DNA of 64,000 bases from Pseudomonas beijingensis (GCF_030687295.1 NZ_CP117425.1:3476001-3540000); one strand, 5' to 3'. Shown: positions 10,767 through 20,810, counted from the stretch's first letter. Numbers and translations: made by a program. The notes: a model not told the origin generated them from the sequence alone.

Positions 10767-12599
10767 TCAGCGACGTTCCATCTTCAGTCCGGTGATGTCC
10801 AACTCGGTGATCGTGAAGTGCTCGCCCGGTTGCGCGTCCTGATCGAACAGTGCCCGCGACAGGGGATTGAGCAGGCGTGCCTCTAACTGGTTACGAATGC
10901 CCCGGCCACCGTTGGACAGGTCCTGCAGACAGAGGTTGTGCAGTGTCTGGCGTGCCTGGGGGGCCAATTCGATAAACAGGTTCTGTCCCAGCAGGTCATC
11001 GAAGGTGGCGTTGACCATCTGTTCGAAGATCTGCACTGCAACGCCTTCGCGAATGAAGTCGAAGACGATAATGTTCTCGCCGATTCGATTGAGGATTTCC
11101 GGCCGGTTGAGCACGAGCTTGAAATACCGGTCGATCTCGCTGTGCACCTTGTCCTGGACTTGCTCGAAGGCTTCGCCCGGCAGGACGTTGGCAACGCGTT
11201 CGCCATTGTCACCCTGGCGATAGATTCCCAGGTTGGAAGTGAACACGATCAGGGCCTCCGAAAAGTACACCCGATCACCGCGGCCTGAAGTCAGCACTCC
11301 GTCGTCGAGTATTTGCAGGAACTTGTCGAGAATCCGTGGGTGGGCTTTTTCGATTTCATCGAATAACACCACGCTGAATGGCTTCTCGCGGATAGCATTG
11401 GTCAGCTCACCGCCGACGTCATAGCCGACGTAGCCGGGCGGTGCGCCGATGAGGCGTTGATCGGCATGCTCGGCGCTGAATTCCGACATGTCGAAGCGGA
11501 TGTATGCGCTTTCGTCGCCGAACAGCAGGCTGGTAATAGTTTTGGCGAGTTCGGTCTTGCCCACGCCGGTCGGCCCCGCGAGAAAGGCTACGCCCCGTGG
11601 ACGGTTGCCCTTGCGACTGGCGCCGACGCCTGTCATCGCACGCTTGACGATGTCGAGCATGTGCGTCACCGCATGCTCCTGGCCTTTGACCCGCTGGTGG
11701 ACGAGCGCGTCCGCATGCCGGATACGCTGACGGTCGATCTTCAGCCACGGGTCCTCGGTGACACCGATTTTGTAGCGGCGCACCGCATCGGCAATCTGCT
11801 CCATGGCGACACCCTCGACCCGTGCCAGTTGCGCAATGGCGCTGAGATCGAGCAGCAGCAATCCCTCGGTGTTCTGGACGAAGGCTTCCACAGCCTGGTG
11901 CATGACCCCTTCGCCGGCGCCCTGGCTGCCACTGAGCCCTTTGAGCAACGCCGGTGCCAACGCACGGCGGGACAATTGATCGGGTTTGGACACGGGAATG
12001 TGGCGCAGGCGTGGGTTGTCGACCAGCAACCAGTCGGGCAAATCGCCTTCTTTTTCCACCAGCCATAGCAGGGTGTTGAAGAACGGTTTGCGCAACTCTG
12101 TGGCCGGACGGCTGCGAGCCTGATGGGATTGCACCAGGGCCTGGGTGAAGAGTTGGTGTTCAGCAGCGCTTAGGGAGTCGTTGCGAACCACCAGGCGTGA
12201 GGCGAAATCGATGATCAGCGCGATAGGTTCGCCAGCACGACCCACCAGCCGTGGCAGGGTGGCGCCCAGCAGATCGATACCTGCGGGTGCTACGCCATTG
12301 ACCGGAGTCAAGCCAAGTTCCTGAAGCAACGTCTGGCCGGCTTCAGGGGCGGAGCCGGGTTTGTCGATTGCGCGGAAACCGGACACGGGTTCCCAGGCGA
12401 TGACCTGGGTGTAGCCGGCATCGAGCAGGGCATTGCAGAGGGTTTGGTTGAAGCTCTGCGCGGTCACCGTGCCCGGCGCCACTTCACAGGCTTGCAGGTC
12501 GCGGATGTTGCCTGACAGGACGAATTGGCTCTTCAGCGGCAAGAAGCGCAGAAGATCTCGTAGCCAACGTGGGCTTTCAAATATGGCAATCCCTGACAT
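10767..12599 (-). CDS. AAA+ ATPase with ClpB/ClpC D2-like module
   Basis: A 610-aa protein. The C-terminal 300 residues are a Clp/Hsp100 second ATPase module: Walker A GPTGVGKTE (near residue 340), pore-loop segment GYVGYDVGG, Walker B VVLFDEIEKAH, sensor FTSNLG and the C-terminal small domain with NGGRGIRNQLEARL. The N-terminal half resembles a degenerate AAA domain without a clear Walker A. It is the first gene of the operon read towards 2441. Its likely role is ATP-driven remodelling or unfolding of a protein partner; the partner is unknown. There is no ClpP-binding loop that I can recognise. Confidence 0.9.
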   Translation of the reverse strand: MSGIAIFESPRWLRDLLRFLPLKSQFVLSGNIRDLQACEVAPGTVTAQSFNQTLCNALLDAGYTQVIAWEPVSGFRAIDKPGSAPEAGQTLLQELGLTPVNGVAPAGIDLLGATLPRLVGRAGEPIALIIDFASRLVVRNDSLSAAEHQLFTQALVQSHQARSRPATELRKPFFNTLLWLVEKEGDLPDWLLVDNPRLRHIPVSKPDQLSRRALAPALLKGLSGSQGAGEGVMHQAVEAFVQNTEGLLLLDLSAIAQLARVEGVAMEQIADAVRRYKIGVTEDPWLKIDRQRIRHADALVHQRVKGQEHAVTHMLDIVKRAMTGVGASRKGNRPRGVAFLAGPTGVGKTELAKTITSLLFGDESAYIRFDMSEFSAEHADQRLIGAPPGYVGYDVGGELTNAIREKPFSVVLFDEIEKAHPRILDKFLQILDDGVLTSGRGDRVYFSEALIVFTSNLGIYRQGDNGERVANVLPGEAFEQVQDKVHSEIDRYFKLVLNRPEILNRIGENIIVFDFIREGVAVQIFEQMVNATFDDLLGQNLFIELAPQARQTLHNLCLQDLSNGGRGIRNQLEARLLNPLSRALFDQDAQPGEHFTITELDITGLKMERR

Positions 12600-12773
12600 G
12601 TTTCAGCTCGTAACGTTGGGGCGGTACGGGCAGGGTATTGCTCAATGCGCCCATTTGCCAGTGTGCTGCTACGAAAAGTTGTGTTGAGAGAGCGCTTCTT
12701 GTTAGGTTAGAGCTAGGGTTATCCAAGATATGCTAGGATTAGATAGCGTAGATAACTGGTGAGGAAATTTTCA
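12600..12773. promoter_or_regulatory. divergent promoter region with direct repeats
   Basis: It lies between the AAA+ operon (minus) and the antitoxin gene (plus). The block GCTAGG-G/A-TTA occurs twice, near 12710 and 12732, just ahead of the antitoxin start; such repeats are typical operators of autoregulated toxin-antitoxin promoters. The ribosome binding site GGTGAGG precedes the ATG at 12774. Confidence 0.45.
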
Positions 12774-13445
12774 ATGAGCGTTACAGAGCAGTCGGGCGTC
12801 TCCACCTTAGTGGGTACGCCCAAGGAGGCGCGGGCTAGCTTGAGCCGCTCACATGCGGATCGAGTGCTGGTCGTGTCTTTCGATCGTATCAAGCTCGGCG
12901 TATTTGAAGCGTTGGCGGAAAACTTTGCCCATGTGGCCTCCTCGATGTATGAGGTGCTGCAGGAGCGTCAGGATCCGAAGGCACTGGAGCGCCTTGCCGA
13001 GGCGTTTGTGACGCGTAAGCCGCCTTCGCCTCGTCTGCTCAAGGAAGCGGCGATGCTGGTACAAGCCCGTAAAGCAGTGCTGGAGAGCGGTGACTGGTTG
13101 ACCTCCGCAGATATCGCGCAGGTGGCCCAGTTGAGTACCCGAAACCCGAGTGCCCAGCCCAACAAGTGGAAAAAGCAAGGTCAGATCTTCGCTATCAATC
13201 ATGGTGGGGTCGACTATTTCCCGGGTTACGGCTTGGATCCGGACGCGGGCTATCGGCCGTTCAAGGCGTTAGCCAAAGTCATTGAGGCTTTCGGTGGCCA
13301 CAAGGACGGCTGGGGGCTGGCTTACTGGTTCCGGTCAGATAACAGCTTTCTGGGTGGTAAAAGGCCCCAGGACCTGCTGGCATCGGCGCCTGATCGGGTG
13401 ATTGCTGCCGCACTGGATGAGATCCAGGGCATTGTCCATGGCTAA
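12774..13445 (+). CDS. antitoxin of a RES/Xre-type toxin-antitoxin pair
   Basis: A 223-aa protein. The C-terminal part (W-x3-NSFLGGKRPQDLLASAPDRV) matches the MbcA/ParS/Xre antitoxin toxin-binding domain, which normally covers the NAD-binding cleft of the partner RES toxin. The N-terminal region is longer than in minimal Xre antitoxins and contains a winged-helix-like stretch (SADIAQVAQLSTRNPS). The ATG at 12774, after GGTGAGG, is preferred to the GTG at 12759. The toxin gene overlaps its end by eight bases. Confidence 0.75.
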   Translation: MSVTEQSGVSTLVGTPKEARASLSRSHADRVLVVSFDRIKLGVFEALAENFAHVASSMYEVLQERQDPKALERLAEAFVTRKPPSPRLLKEAAMLVQARKAVLESGDWLTSADIAQVAQLSTRNPSAQPNKWKKQGQIFAINHGGVDYFPGYGLDPDAGYRPFKALAKVIEAFGGHKDGWGLAYWFRSDNSFLGGKRPQDLLASAPDRVIAAALDEIQGIVHG

Positions 13446-13779
13446 GCAGCGTACCGAGTCCAGCGATAACATGGCGACACCGGCCACCGATTTGGCGGCG
13501 TCCATCACCCCGGTTCCCGCGGCTACGCTGCACGTGACTCTCACGGTGCTTGCCAAGGGCGCCGTGCTCCATCGTGTGCATCAAGATAAGTATCAGCCAG
13601 ATCAATTCAATCCCGGTGTGCACGGCAATGCACGCTTCAGCCCAATCCAGGATGATCAGGGACGGGCGATTCCTACCTTGTATGGCGGCACGACAGTCGA
13701 GTGCGCCTTGAGCAACTGCATGAGAACCGCCCGGTGCGGACCCGCATGCCGGGTGGTGTGGCAGGGGAACGGCCTGTGA
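13438..13779 (+). pseudogene. RES-domain toxin, truncated
   Basis: The start overlaps the antitoxin. The N-terminal part keeps hallmarks of RES toxins (NAD-degrading): VLHRVHQDKYQPDQFNPG, RFSPIQDDQGRAIPTLYGGT and TVECAL. Immediately after TVECAL, at about base 13711, the sequence changes to the 3' end of a group II intron and the frame stops after 16 unrelated residues. Half or more of the usual RES domain is missing, so the toxin is almost certainly inactive, while the antitoxin is intact. Confidence 0.75.
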
Positions 13780-13800
13780 AAGGCCGTCCCCTATGCCGAT
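13717..13800 (+). mobile_element. group II intron 3' remnant (domains V and VI)
   Basis: The hairpin ACCGCCCGG-TGCGGACCCGCATG-CCGGGTGGT has the form of domain V of bacterial group II introns. It is followed by a GGGGAACGGCC/GGCCGTCCCC helix with an unpaired A (CCCTATGCC), typical of domain VI with its branch point, and ends in GAT at 13800. No reverse-transcriptase frame or 5' intron part is present. The 10-bp sequence TGCATGAGAA occurs at 13717-13726 and again at 13801-13810, on both sides of the fragment. Confidence 0.6.
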
Positions 13801-14380
13801 TGCATGAGAAATGCCTTAGCGCTGGATAGATTGCCCGCTGAATGTTTGAACATTTCAGTGGGATCATTCATTAAGTTCATTTGTTAGCTGCGCAATGAGC
13901 CTTGGCCCCGCTCGCGCAACGGCCTTGCGCGTCAGTTGTCTGGACAACACGATTAGGGTTATTCGACCAATGGGCGTGCATCGAGGGGCAGTGCTGGGGG
14001 CGCGCCATTCTTGATGTCGATATTAAGAACAGCAGCCGCTTCAACAGTGAAAAGATGGCATTTGCTAGGCGAGTTGCGGCCGGCCATGACTCCGCCATCC
14101 CATAACCATGTCTGCCGCGGCACTTATAGTGCTCTGTCATAAACGCTCACTTGTTTTCTGCTGACTCTTGGGTCATGTCGGCACCTCATTCATGTCCCAT
14201 CGTTATGGTCAGCCGCGCCTGAAAAGTTTTTCTACGGTGATGCGTCGTGCGTACGGTTGATCAAGAACAACGGTATATCGGGTAATGACCCGGTGCTGGC
14301 CCATACAGCAGACTCCTCCTCAGACGCCGTCAAACGAGACGGCTCGCACTACAAGAATAATGATGCGAAGAGGAGCCACC
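13801..14380. other. regulatory gap before the meta-cleavage operon
   Basis: 580 bases without a credible gene. There is a weak inverted repeat at 13842-13860 and a TATAGT element near 14125 that could serve as a -10 box. The last bases before 14381 carry GAAGAGGAG, a strong ribosome binding site for the dioxygenase gene. The operon promoter and the binding site of the AraC-type regulator at 23074 are expected here, but I cannot place them. Confidence 0.45.
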
Positions 14381-15277
14381 ATGTCGGGCATCGATACCCT
14401 TGGCTATATCGGATTTACCGCACGCGATATCGGCGCGTGGAAGAAATTTGCGCCCGAGGTGCTGGGTTTGCAAATCGGTGAGGAGCTGGAGGATGGCTCT
14501 TTGGTGTTACGCGCCGACCTCCATCAGCGTCGGGTTATCATTCATCCCGGTGATCATGATGATGTCGCTTACGTGGGTTGGGAATGTCGCTGCAGCGAAG
14601 ATCTAGACAACGTGCGTAACGCTCTGCGCGCTGCGCAGATTCCCTTTGAGGAAGTGCACAACGCACAAGCGTTAGCAGTGCGGGAAATGATTCGCTTCCG
14701 GGATATCGACGGTGTGCTGATCGAAGCCCATTACGGACCTACGATACTTGCCAATCAGCCATTCGTGTCGCCGGTCGGTGCGCGCCCATTCCTGACTCAG
14801 GAACAAGGTCTGGGGCATCTGGTGCTCTCGACCACTCAATACTCCGCTCAGATCGACTTCTATGAAAAGGTGCTGGGCTTCAAGCGCACCGACTCATTGA
14901 TCATTTCAGGCGTCAACTGTGAGGCGATGTTCATGCGGGTGAACGAACGTCATCACTCCCTCGCCATCGTCGACATGCCGCCAACCCATGGCCCACGCCT
15001 GCATCACATTCTTCTGGAAATGAACTCGCTCGACGAAGTGGGTTTCGCCTATAGCCGCGCACGTGCGGCCGGGGCCCACATCCTTATCGACCTTGGACGG
15101 CACGTTAACGACAACATGTTCTCGTTCTACGTCCTGACGCCGTCTGGCTGGTCAGTGGAAATCGGTTGGGGTGGCATCCAGATCGACGACGAAACCTGGC
15201 ACGTGACCCATTACCCCACCAACAGCAGCTGGGGACACGAATTCCACATGCCAGCTCAGTTTCAAGCGCCCAAGTAA
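14381..15277 (+). CDS. type I extradiol ring-cleavage dioxygenase
   Basis: A 298-aa protein of the two-domain vicinal-oxygen-chelate fold; it opens a catechol ring next to the hydroxyl groups using Fe(II). The metal ligands H146 (GLGHLVL), H209 (LHHILLE) and E260 (WSVEIGWG) fall at the positions known for 2,3-dihydroxybiphenyl dioxygenase (BphC). The ATG at 14381 follows AGGAG at seven bases and gives the usual length; an upstream ATG at 14285 adds 32 unrelated residues. It is the first gene of a seven- or eight-gene operon. The actual catechol is not known. Confidence 0.93.
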   Translation: MSGIDTLGYIGFTARDIGAWKKFAPEVLGLQIGEELEDGSLVLRADLHQRRVIIHPGDHDDVAYVGWECRCSEDLDNVRNALRAAQIPFEEVHNAQALAVREMIRFRDIDGVLIEAHYGPTILANQPFVSPVGARPFLTQEQGLGHLVLSTTQYSAQIDFYEKVLGFKRTDSLIISGVNCEAMFMRVNERHHSLAIVDMPPTHGPRLHHILLEMNSLDEVGFAYSRARAAGAHILIDLGRHVNDNMFSFYVLTPSGWSVEIGWGGIQIDDETWHVTHYPTNSSWGHEFHMPAQFQAPK

Positions 15278-15292
15278 CGAAGGATCACCACC

Positions 15293-16138
15293 ATGACTAT
15301 TCACACTGCTGAAACCACTTCACGTTTCATTGAAATTAATGGCCTCAATATTCATTACCACGACACCGAGGTAGGTGACCGCGTGCTGGTGATGCTGCAC
15401 GGGGGAGGACCTGGGGCGTCGGCGTGGAGCAACTACCGGACCAACCTGCCGGCCTTCGCTGCAACTTACCGGGTCATCGCCTTCGATGCGCCGCACTATG
15501 GCGAATCGGACAAGCCTCTCAGCGCCTACCAGGACACGGACTTCTATACGGAAGTTTTTTCCCAGGCGCTCGACAAGCTAGGCGTGAAAAGGGCCGACTT
15601 CATCGGCAATTCCATGGGCGGCACGATTTCCATGACCATGGCGATGAAACGGCCTGATCTGGTCGCAAAGCTGGTGCTCATGGGGCCTGGCGGTTCGCCG
15701 ACCATGTTCACGCCGATGATGACCGAAGGCATCAAGATCCTGGGCGCCTTCTATCAAGGCGAAGGTCCGACTCGCGAGAAGCTCGAAGCAGCGGTACGCA
15801 TCATGGTGTACGACCAGTCGATGGTGACGCCTGAACTGATCGAAGCGCGTTATCAGGCGGCTACTCATCCGGATCTTCTCAAGCCGCGCGAGTGGAAGGG
15901 CCATCCGATGCTCAATCTGTGGGAGCGCCTGGTGGGCTCGCCACTGCAGAACCCCACGCTGCTGATTTATGGCAAGGAAGACCGTGTCATTCCCTGGGAC
16001 ACCAGTTTGCTGCTGATGCGTTTGTTGCCCAACGCGAGCCTGCACGTATTCCCACAATGCGGCCACTGGGCTCAGTTGGAAAAAGCCAGCGAGTTCAATA
16101 CGCTGGTGCACGGTTTCCTGGAGCAGAGCGATGACTGA
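15293..16138 (+). CDS. meta-cleavage product hydrolase (alpha/beta hydrolase)
   Basis: A 281-aa C-C bond hydrolase of the BphD/MhpC type, which splits the yellow ring-fission product into a carboxylic acid and a 2-hydroxy-dienoate. Visible features are the oxyanion loop HGGGPGASAW (36-45), the nucleophile S107 in GNSMGG, an Asp in YGKEDRVIPW and the catalytic His in CGHWAQ (about 258). It lies 15 bases after the dioxygenase and overlaps the hydratase by eight bases. Confidence 0.93.
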   Translation: MTIHTAETTSRFIEINGLNIHYHDTEVGDRVLVMLHGGGPGASAWSNYRTNLPAFAATYRVIAFDAPHYGESDKPLSAYQDTDFYTEVFSQALDKLGVKRADFIGNSMGGTISMTMAMKRPDLVAKLVLMGPGGSPTMFTPMMTEGIKILGAFYQGEGPTREKLEAAVRIMVYDQSMVTPELIEARYQAATHPDLLKPREWKGHPMLNLWERLVGSPLQNPTLLIYGKEDRVIPWDTSLLLMRLLPNASLHVFPQCGHWAQLEKASEFNTLVHGFLEQSDD

Positions 16139-16913
16139 CCATTCCTCTTTGGCCCAGCGTCTGCGTGCCGCCTATCAACTGGGCCCCATCGCACCCCTGC
16201 GCGACGGCCTCGCTCCCGATGACGCGACAAGCGCGTATGCGGTGCAGGCCATCAACACTCGCTATTGGGTAGAGCGGGGACGCCGCATCGTGGGCCGCAA
16301 GGTGGGCCTGACGTCCCTGGCGGTGCAGAAACAGTTCGGTGTGAACCAGCCGGATTTCGGCGTTCTGTTCGAAGACATGCAATTGATCGATGGCGGAGTG
16401 CTCGACTGCGACGCCATGTTGCAGCCTAGGGCTGAAGCCGAAGTGGCGTTGGTGCTGGGGGCAGACGTGACCAGCCTCACCGCGACGCCGGACGACATCG
16501 CCGCCGCGACGCATCACGCGTTTGCCGCGATCGAGATCGTCGACAGCCGTATCGCCGATTGGAAGATCACCTTCGCTGACACCGTCGCCGACAACGGTTC
16601 AAGCGCACGTTTCGTCCTGGGAAAGCAGGCCTGTTCGCTCGACGAACTGGATCTGTATACCTGCGGCATGGTGTTGGAGGTCAACGGAGCGGTCGCCTCG
16701 GTAGGGGCTGGTGCGGCGTGCCTGGGACATCCGTTGAATGCCGCTGCCTGGCTGGCAAGGACACTGGCCGCTGCCGGTGAGCCGTTGCGCGCTGGCGACG
16801 TGGTGCTAACGGGAGCACTGGGCCCGATGATCACCCTGGCCCCCGGCGACCACATCATGGCGAAGATCGGTGGCTTGGGTGCGGTGTCGTTCACTTATGG
16901 GGAGTCTGTCTGA
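16131..16913 (+). CDS. 2-hydroxypenta-2,4-dienoate hydratase
   Basis: A 260-aa enzyme of the fumarylacetoacetase-fold hydratase family (MhpD/BphH/DmpE type). It adds water to the dienoate released by the hydrolase, giving 4-hydroxy-2-oxovalerate. Family features are GRKVGLTS near residue 55, a metal-binding [11 protein letters not shown] segment, and [11 protein letters not shown]. It overlaps both neighbours by a few bases, as in other lower meta pathways. Confidence 0.93.
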   Translation: MTDHSSLAQRLRAAYQLGPIAPLRDGLAPDDATSAYAVQAINTRYWVERGRRIVGRKVGLTSLAVQKQFGVNQPDFGVLFEDMQLIDGGVLDCDAMLQPRAEAEVALVLGADVTSLTATPDDIAAATHHAFAAIEIVDSRIADWKITFADTVADNGSSARFVLGKQACSLDELDLYTCGMVLEVNGAVASVGAGAACLGHPLNAAAWLARTLAAAGEPLRAGDVVLTGALGPMITLAPGDHIMAKIGGLGAVSFTYGESV

Positions 16914-17851
16914 TGAAAACCGCCAAAGTAGCGATCATCGGCTCGGGCAATATCGGCACTGACCTGATGATCAAGATCATGCGCAACGCCAAGTATCTTG
17001 AAATGGCCGCCATGGTCGGCATCGACCCAAGCTCCGACGGCCTGGCTCGCGCGGCTCGACTGGGTGTCGCCACGACCCATGAGGGCGTGGAAGGTCTGAC
17101 TCGCCTGCCGGTCTTCCGGGACATCGATTTCGTCTTCGATGCCACTTCGGCCGGCGCCCACGTCATGAACGATGCTTTTCTGCGCCGCATCAAGCCGGGG
17201 ATCCGGCTGATCGACCTGACGCCTGCCGCCATCGGCCCGTATTGCGTGCCGGTGGTGAACCTGGAGCAGAACCTGGGCCAACTCAACGTCAACATGGTGA
17301 CCTGCGGCGGCCAGGCCACCATCCCGATGGTGGCGGCGGTGTCTCGCGTGGCCAAAGTGCATTACGCCGAGATCATCGCCTCGATCGCCAGTAAATCCGC
17401 CGGCCCTGGCACGCGCGCCAATATCGATGAGTTCACCGAGACTACCAGCAAGGCCATCGAGGTTATCGGTGGCGCGGCCAAGGGCAAGGCGATCATCATC
17501 ATGAACCCGGCCGAGCCACCATTAATGATGCGAGACACGGTGTTCGTGCTCAGCGAAGCAGCGGATCAGTCCAGGGTCTGCGCCAGCATCGAGGAAATGA
17601 CCGCCGCCGTGCAGGCCTACGTGCCGGGCTATCGCCTCAAGCAGAAGGTGCAGTTCGACGTGATTCCCGACTCGGCGCCCCTGCACATCCCCGGTCACGG
17701 CCGTTTCAGCGGCCTGAAAACGTCGATCTTCCTCGAAGTGGAAGGCGCCGCTCATTATCTGCCGGCCTACGCCGGTAACCTCGACATCATGACCTCCGCT
17801 GCGCTGGCGACCGCCGAGCGCATGGCGCATTCGATGGGAGTCTCGGCATGA
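16913..17851 (+). CDS. acetaldehyde dehydrogenase (acetylating)
   Basis: A 312-aa enzyme of the MhpF/DmpF/BphJ family that turns acetaldehyde into acetyl-CoA with NAD and CoA. Visible are the NAD-binding GSGNIGTD near residue 11 and the catalytic Cys131 in TCGGQAT. It pairs with the aldolase encoded next (four-base overlap), with which it forms a channelling complex in related systems. Confidence 0.95.
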   Translation: MKTAKVAIIGSGNIGTDLMIKIMRNAKYLEMAAMVGIDPSSDGLARAARLGVATTHEGVEGLTRLPVFRDIDFVFDATSAGAHVMNDAFLRRIKPGIRLIDLTPAAIGPYCVPVVNLEQNLGQLNVNMVTCGGQATIPMVAAVSRVAKVHYAEIIASIASKSAGPGTRANIDEFTETTSKAIEVIGGAAKGKAIIIMNPAEPPLMMRDTVFVLSEAADQSRVCASIEEMTAAVQAYVPGYRLKQKVQFDVIPDSAPLHIPGHGRFSGLKTSIFLEVEGAAHYLPAYAGNLDIMTSAALATAERMAHSMGVSA

Positions 17852-18888
17852 GCAAGAAACTCTATATCTGCGACGTGACCTTGCGCGATGGCTGTCACGC
17901 GATCCGTCACCAGTACTCGATCCCGAACGTGCAGGATATCGCTCGCGCGTTGGACAAGGCCCGTGTCGATTCTATCGAGGTGACCCACGGCGATGGCCTG
18001 CAAGGTTCCAGCTTCAATTACGGCTTCGGCGCGCACAGCGATCTGGAATGGATCGAAGCGGCTGCCGACGTCATCGAACATGCGCGTATTGCGGTGCTGT
18101 TGCTGCCGGGCATCGGCACCGTGCACGACCTCAAGGCCGCTTACGAGGCCGGCGCCCGCACCGTGCGCGTGGCCACCCATTGCACCGAAGCGGACGTTTC
18201 CAGACAGCACATCGAATACGCCCGCTCGCTTGGCATGGACACCGTCGGTTTCCTAATGATGAGCCACATGATCCCGCCCGAAGAGCTGGCCCGCCAGGGC
18301 AAACTGATGGAAAGCTACGGCGCGCAATGCATTTACATGGCCGACTCAGGCGGCGCCATGAACATGAACGACATCCGCGACCGCATGCGAGCTTTCAAGG
18401 CAACGCTGAACCCCGAAACCCAGACCGGCATGCACGCACACCACAATCTCAGCCTGGGCGTGGCCAACTCCATCGTGGCGGTGGAAGAGGGCTGCGACCG
18501 CATCGATGCCAGCTTGGCCGGCATGGGCGCCGGTGCTGGTAACGCGCCTCTGGAGGTCTTCATTGCCGCAGCAGAGCGGATGGGCTGGAACCACGGAACC
18601 GAGCTGTATCAGCTAATGGATGCCGCTGATGACTTGGTGCGCCCGCTGCAGGATCGCCCGGTGCGTGTTGACCGGGAAACGCTCGGCCTGGGTTATGCCG
18701 GCGTCTACTCCAGTTTCCTGCGCCATGCCGAAGTGGCTGCCGAGAAGTACGGCGTCAAGACCCTCGACATTCTCGTCGAACTGGGCAAGCGACGGATGGT
18801 GGGTGGTCAGGAGGACATGATTGTCGACGTGGCGCTGGATCTGCTGAAACACAGTGCCTCAACCACCGTGCATAGCCGGCCGGGCTGA
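17848..18888 (+). CDS. 4-hydroxy-2-oxovalerate aldolase
   Basis: A 346-aa HMGL-like TIM-barrel aldolase (MhpE/DmpG/BphI) that yields pyruvate and acetaldehyde. The first strand has [11 protein letters not shown], and the metal-binding HAHHNLSLG lies near residue 200, with ADSGGAM before it. The ATGA overlap with the dehydrogenase fits the coupled pair. Full length. Confidence 0.95.
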   Translation: MSKKLYICDVTLRDGCHAIRHQYSIPNVQDIARALDKARVDSIEVTHGDGLQGSSFNYGFGAHSDLEWIEAAADVIEHARIAVLLLPGIGTVHDLKAAYEAGARTVRVATHCTEADVSRQHIEYARSLGMDTVGFLMMSHMIPPEELARQGKLMESYGAQCIYMADSGGAMNMNDIRDRMRAFKATLNPETQTGMHAHHNLSLGVANSIVAVEEGCDRIDASLAGMGAGAGNAPLEVFIAAAERMGWNHGTELYQLMDAADDLVRPLQDRPVRVDRETLGLGYAGVYSSFLRHAEVAAEKYGVKTLDILVELGKRRMVGGQEDMIVDVALDLLKHSASTTVHSRPG

Positions 18889-18956
18889 TCTTCAGACCGT
18901 ACTTTTCTAGAAATCCCGCTACGGGAAAAAACAACAAAATGAATAGGAACTCGGTA

Positions 18957-20795
18957 ATGAACAATTCTACCGTGAAGGCTCCGTACGACTTGAGTACACC
19001 CGTTCTGATCGCGGGGGCCGGCCCGGCGGGGCTGACCCTCTCCCTGGCGCTGAGTCGTTATGGTGTTCCTCATATGGTCTTGGAGATGTTTCCCGGGGCG
19101 GCCCACACACCACGTGCGCACATCACCAATCAGCGCACCATGGAGATCTTCCGCGACCTTGGCATCGAAGAGGCGGTGAAAGCCAAGGCGACTCCAGCCG
19201 AGGGCATGTGGAGCAATGCCTGGATCACCACCATGGCAGGCCCGGAAGTGTATCGCTCCGAAGCATGGGGCGCCGGGGAAGAACACGCGGCACGTTACGC
19301 TCAAGCGAGTCCCTGCGGCATGTGCAATATCCCGCAGAACATCATGGAACCGGTGCTGATCGAGGCCATCGAGGACGCGGGTGTCGCCGATCTTCGCTTC
19401 AGTCACAAGCTCGAATCCTTCGTGCAGGATGCTCAGGGCGTAACTGCAACGGTCGTCGAAGTACACAGTGGCGTGAGCTACACGGTACGTGCCGATTACC
19501 TGCTCGGGGCCGACGGTGCCCGCAGCAAGGTGGCCCAGGAGTTGGCCCTGCCGTTCGAAGGACAGATGGGCGTAGGCGGCGATGCGGGGATCGGTGAAGT
19601 CATCTACGTCTGGTTCAAGGGTGATCTGGCACGTTATTGCGCTCATCGCCCAGGGACCATGTTCTGGTCTACCGATATGTATAACGGGGCCACCTTTGTC
19701 AACGTCGCCCCTTGGGACGAGTGGATCGCCGGCTGGACCATGCCGCCAGGCATGACCTTCGATGGTGATCCCGAGACCCTCCGCAATCGAGTGCAATCCG
19801 TCATCGGCGATAGCACCGTCGATATCGTCATCAAGGGTGTGTCGCGCTGGACCATGAATAAAATGTGGGCCACCCGCTACGGCGAAGGGCGGGTGTGGTG
19901 CATGGGCGACGCGGTACATCGTCATCCCCCGATGAATGGCCTTGGCTCCAATACGTCGGTTGCTGACGGCTACAACTTGGCCTGGAAACTCAAGCTTCTG
20001 TTGGAAGGCAAAGCCGGGCCCGAACTGCTTCAGAGCTATGAGCTGGAGCGTCAGCCGGTGGGCGAGCGTATCGTCAATCGTGCCTGGGATTCGGCGATGG
20101 GCTTCTGGGGCCGCTTCTATTCCGAGTTCCTTGGTGTCAGCCCTGGCGCCACGCCAGACGAGGTCAAGAATTCGCTGCTCCAACTGCATGAGGACAGTCC
20201 GGAAGGTGATGCCCGACGCGCTGGGTTCGAACGGCTCAAAGAAGAGGTGCTGGACCCGGCCTTCAACGCGCTGGGAATCGAGCTGGGGTATCGCTATCGG
20301 GCTGGCGCGCGGGTAGACGACGGTTCGCAAGAGCCACAACTCGATGGTCATCCAGACGTCGCCTACATGCCAACGACCTGGCCAGGCGCGCGTCTGCCGC
20401 ACGCATGGATCGAGAAGGGACGGCGGCGTATCTCCACGCTGGATCTGGTCGGACGCGGTCAGTTCGTACTGCTCACTGGCCGCGGCGGCGGCGCCTGGTT
20501 CGAGGCGGCGCAAGCAGCCCTGCTCGGCACAGGTGTGCGGGTGAACGTCATACAGATCGATAGCCGTTTCGGCGCCGTACGTGACCCCCTGGGCTACTGG
20601 GCGCGTGTGCGCGGTACGGGCAGCGATGGCGCCGTGCTGGTCAGGCCGGACGGACATGTTGCCTGGCGTGCGCAGAGTTCGGCCGGCGCCGCTGAATTAC
20701 CGTCGGTCATGGCGCAATTGCTCGATACGGGGCATGCCTCGGATAGCGAGCAGGTGCCGCAGCGGCCTGACCTTGCGCGCGCAGCGCACGGCTGA
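18957..20795 (+). CDS. FAD-dependent phenol-type monooxygenase
   Basis: A 612-aa aromatic hydroxylase of the TfdB/PheA/MhpA family. It carries the Rossmann GAGPAGLTLSLAL near residue 20, TPRAHITNQRTMEIFRDLG typical of chlorophenol hydroxylases, a GDAVHRHPPMNGLGSN FAD-binding motif near 320, and a thioredoxin-like C-terminal domain. It presumably hydroxylates a phenol to the catechol used by the dioxygenase. ATG 18957 follows AGGAA by eight bases; an upstream ATG at 18939 is less likely. Confidence 0.9.
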   Translation: MNNSTVKAPYDLSTPVLIAGAGPAGLTLSLALSRYGVPHMVLEMFPGAAHTPRAHITNQRTMEIFRDLGIEEAVKAKATPAEGMWSNAWITTMAGPEVYRSEAWGAGEEHAARYAQASPCGMCNIPQNIMEPVLIEAIEDAGVADLRFSHKLESFVQDAQGVTATVVEVHSGVSYTVRADYLLGADGARSKVAQELALPFEGQMGVGGDAGIGEVIYVWFKGDLARYCAHRPGTMFWSTDMYNGATFVNVAPWDEWIAGWTMPPGMTFDGDPETLRNRVQSVIGDSTVDIVIKGVSRWTMNKMWATRYGEGRVWCMGDAVHRHPPMNGLGSNTSVADGYNLAWKLKLLLEGKAGPELLQSYELERQPVGERIVNRAWDSAMGFWGRFYSEFLGVSPGATPDEVKNSLLQLHEDSPEGDARRAGFERLKEEVLDPAFNALGIELGYRYRAGARVDDGSQEPQLDGHPDVAYMPTTWPGARLPHAWIEKGRRRISTLDLVGRGQFVLLTGRGGGAWFEAAQAALLGTGVRVNVIQIDSRFGAVRDPLGYWARVRGTGSDGAVLVRPDGHVAWRAQSSAGAAELPSVMAQLLDTGHASDSEQVPQRPDLARAAHG

Positions 20796-20810
20796 ATCCT
20801 GGAGAGCCTG

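Noticed and set aside
18807..20657. 616-codon minus-strand frame opposite the flavin monooxygenase
   Set aside because: It is antisense to a well-supported hydroxylase with FAD motifs; the length results from high GC at third codon positions.
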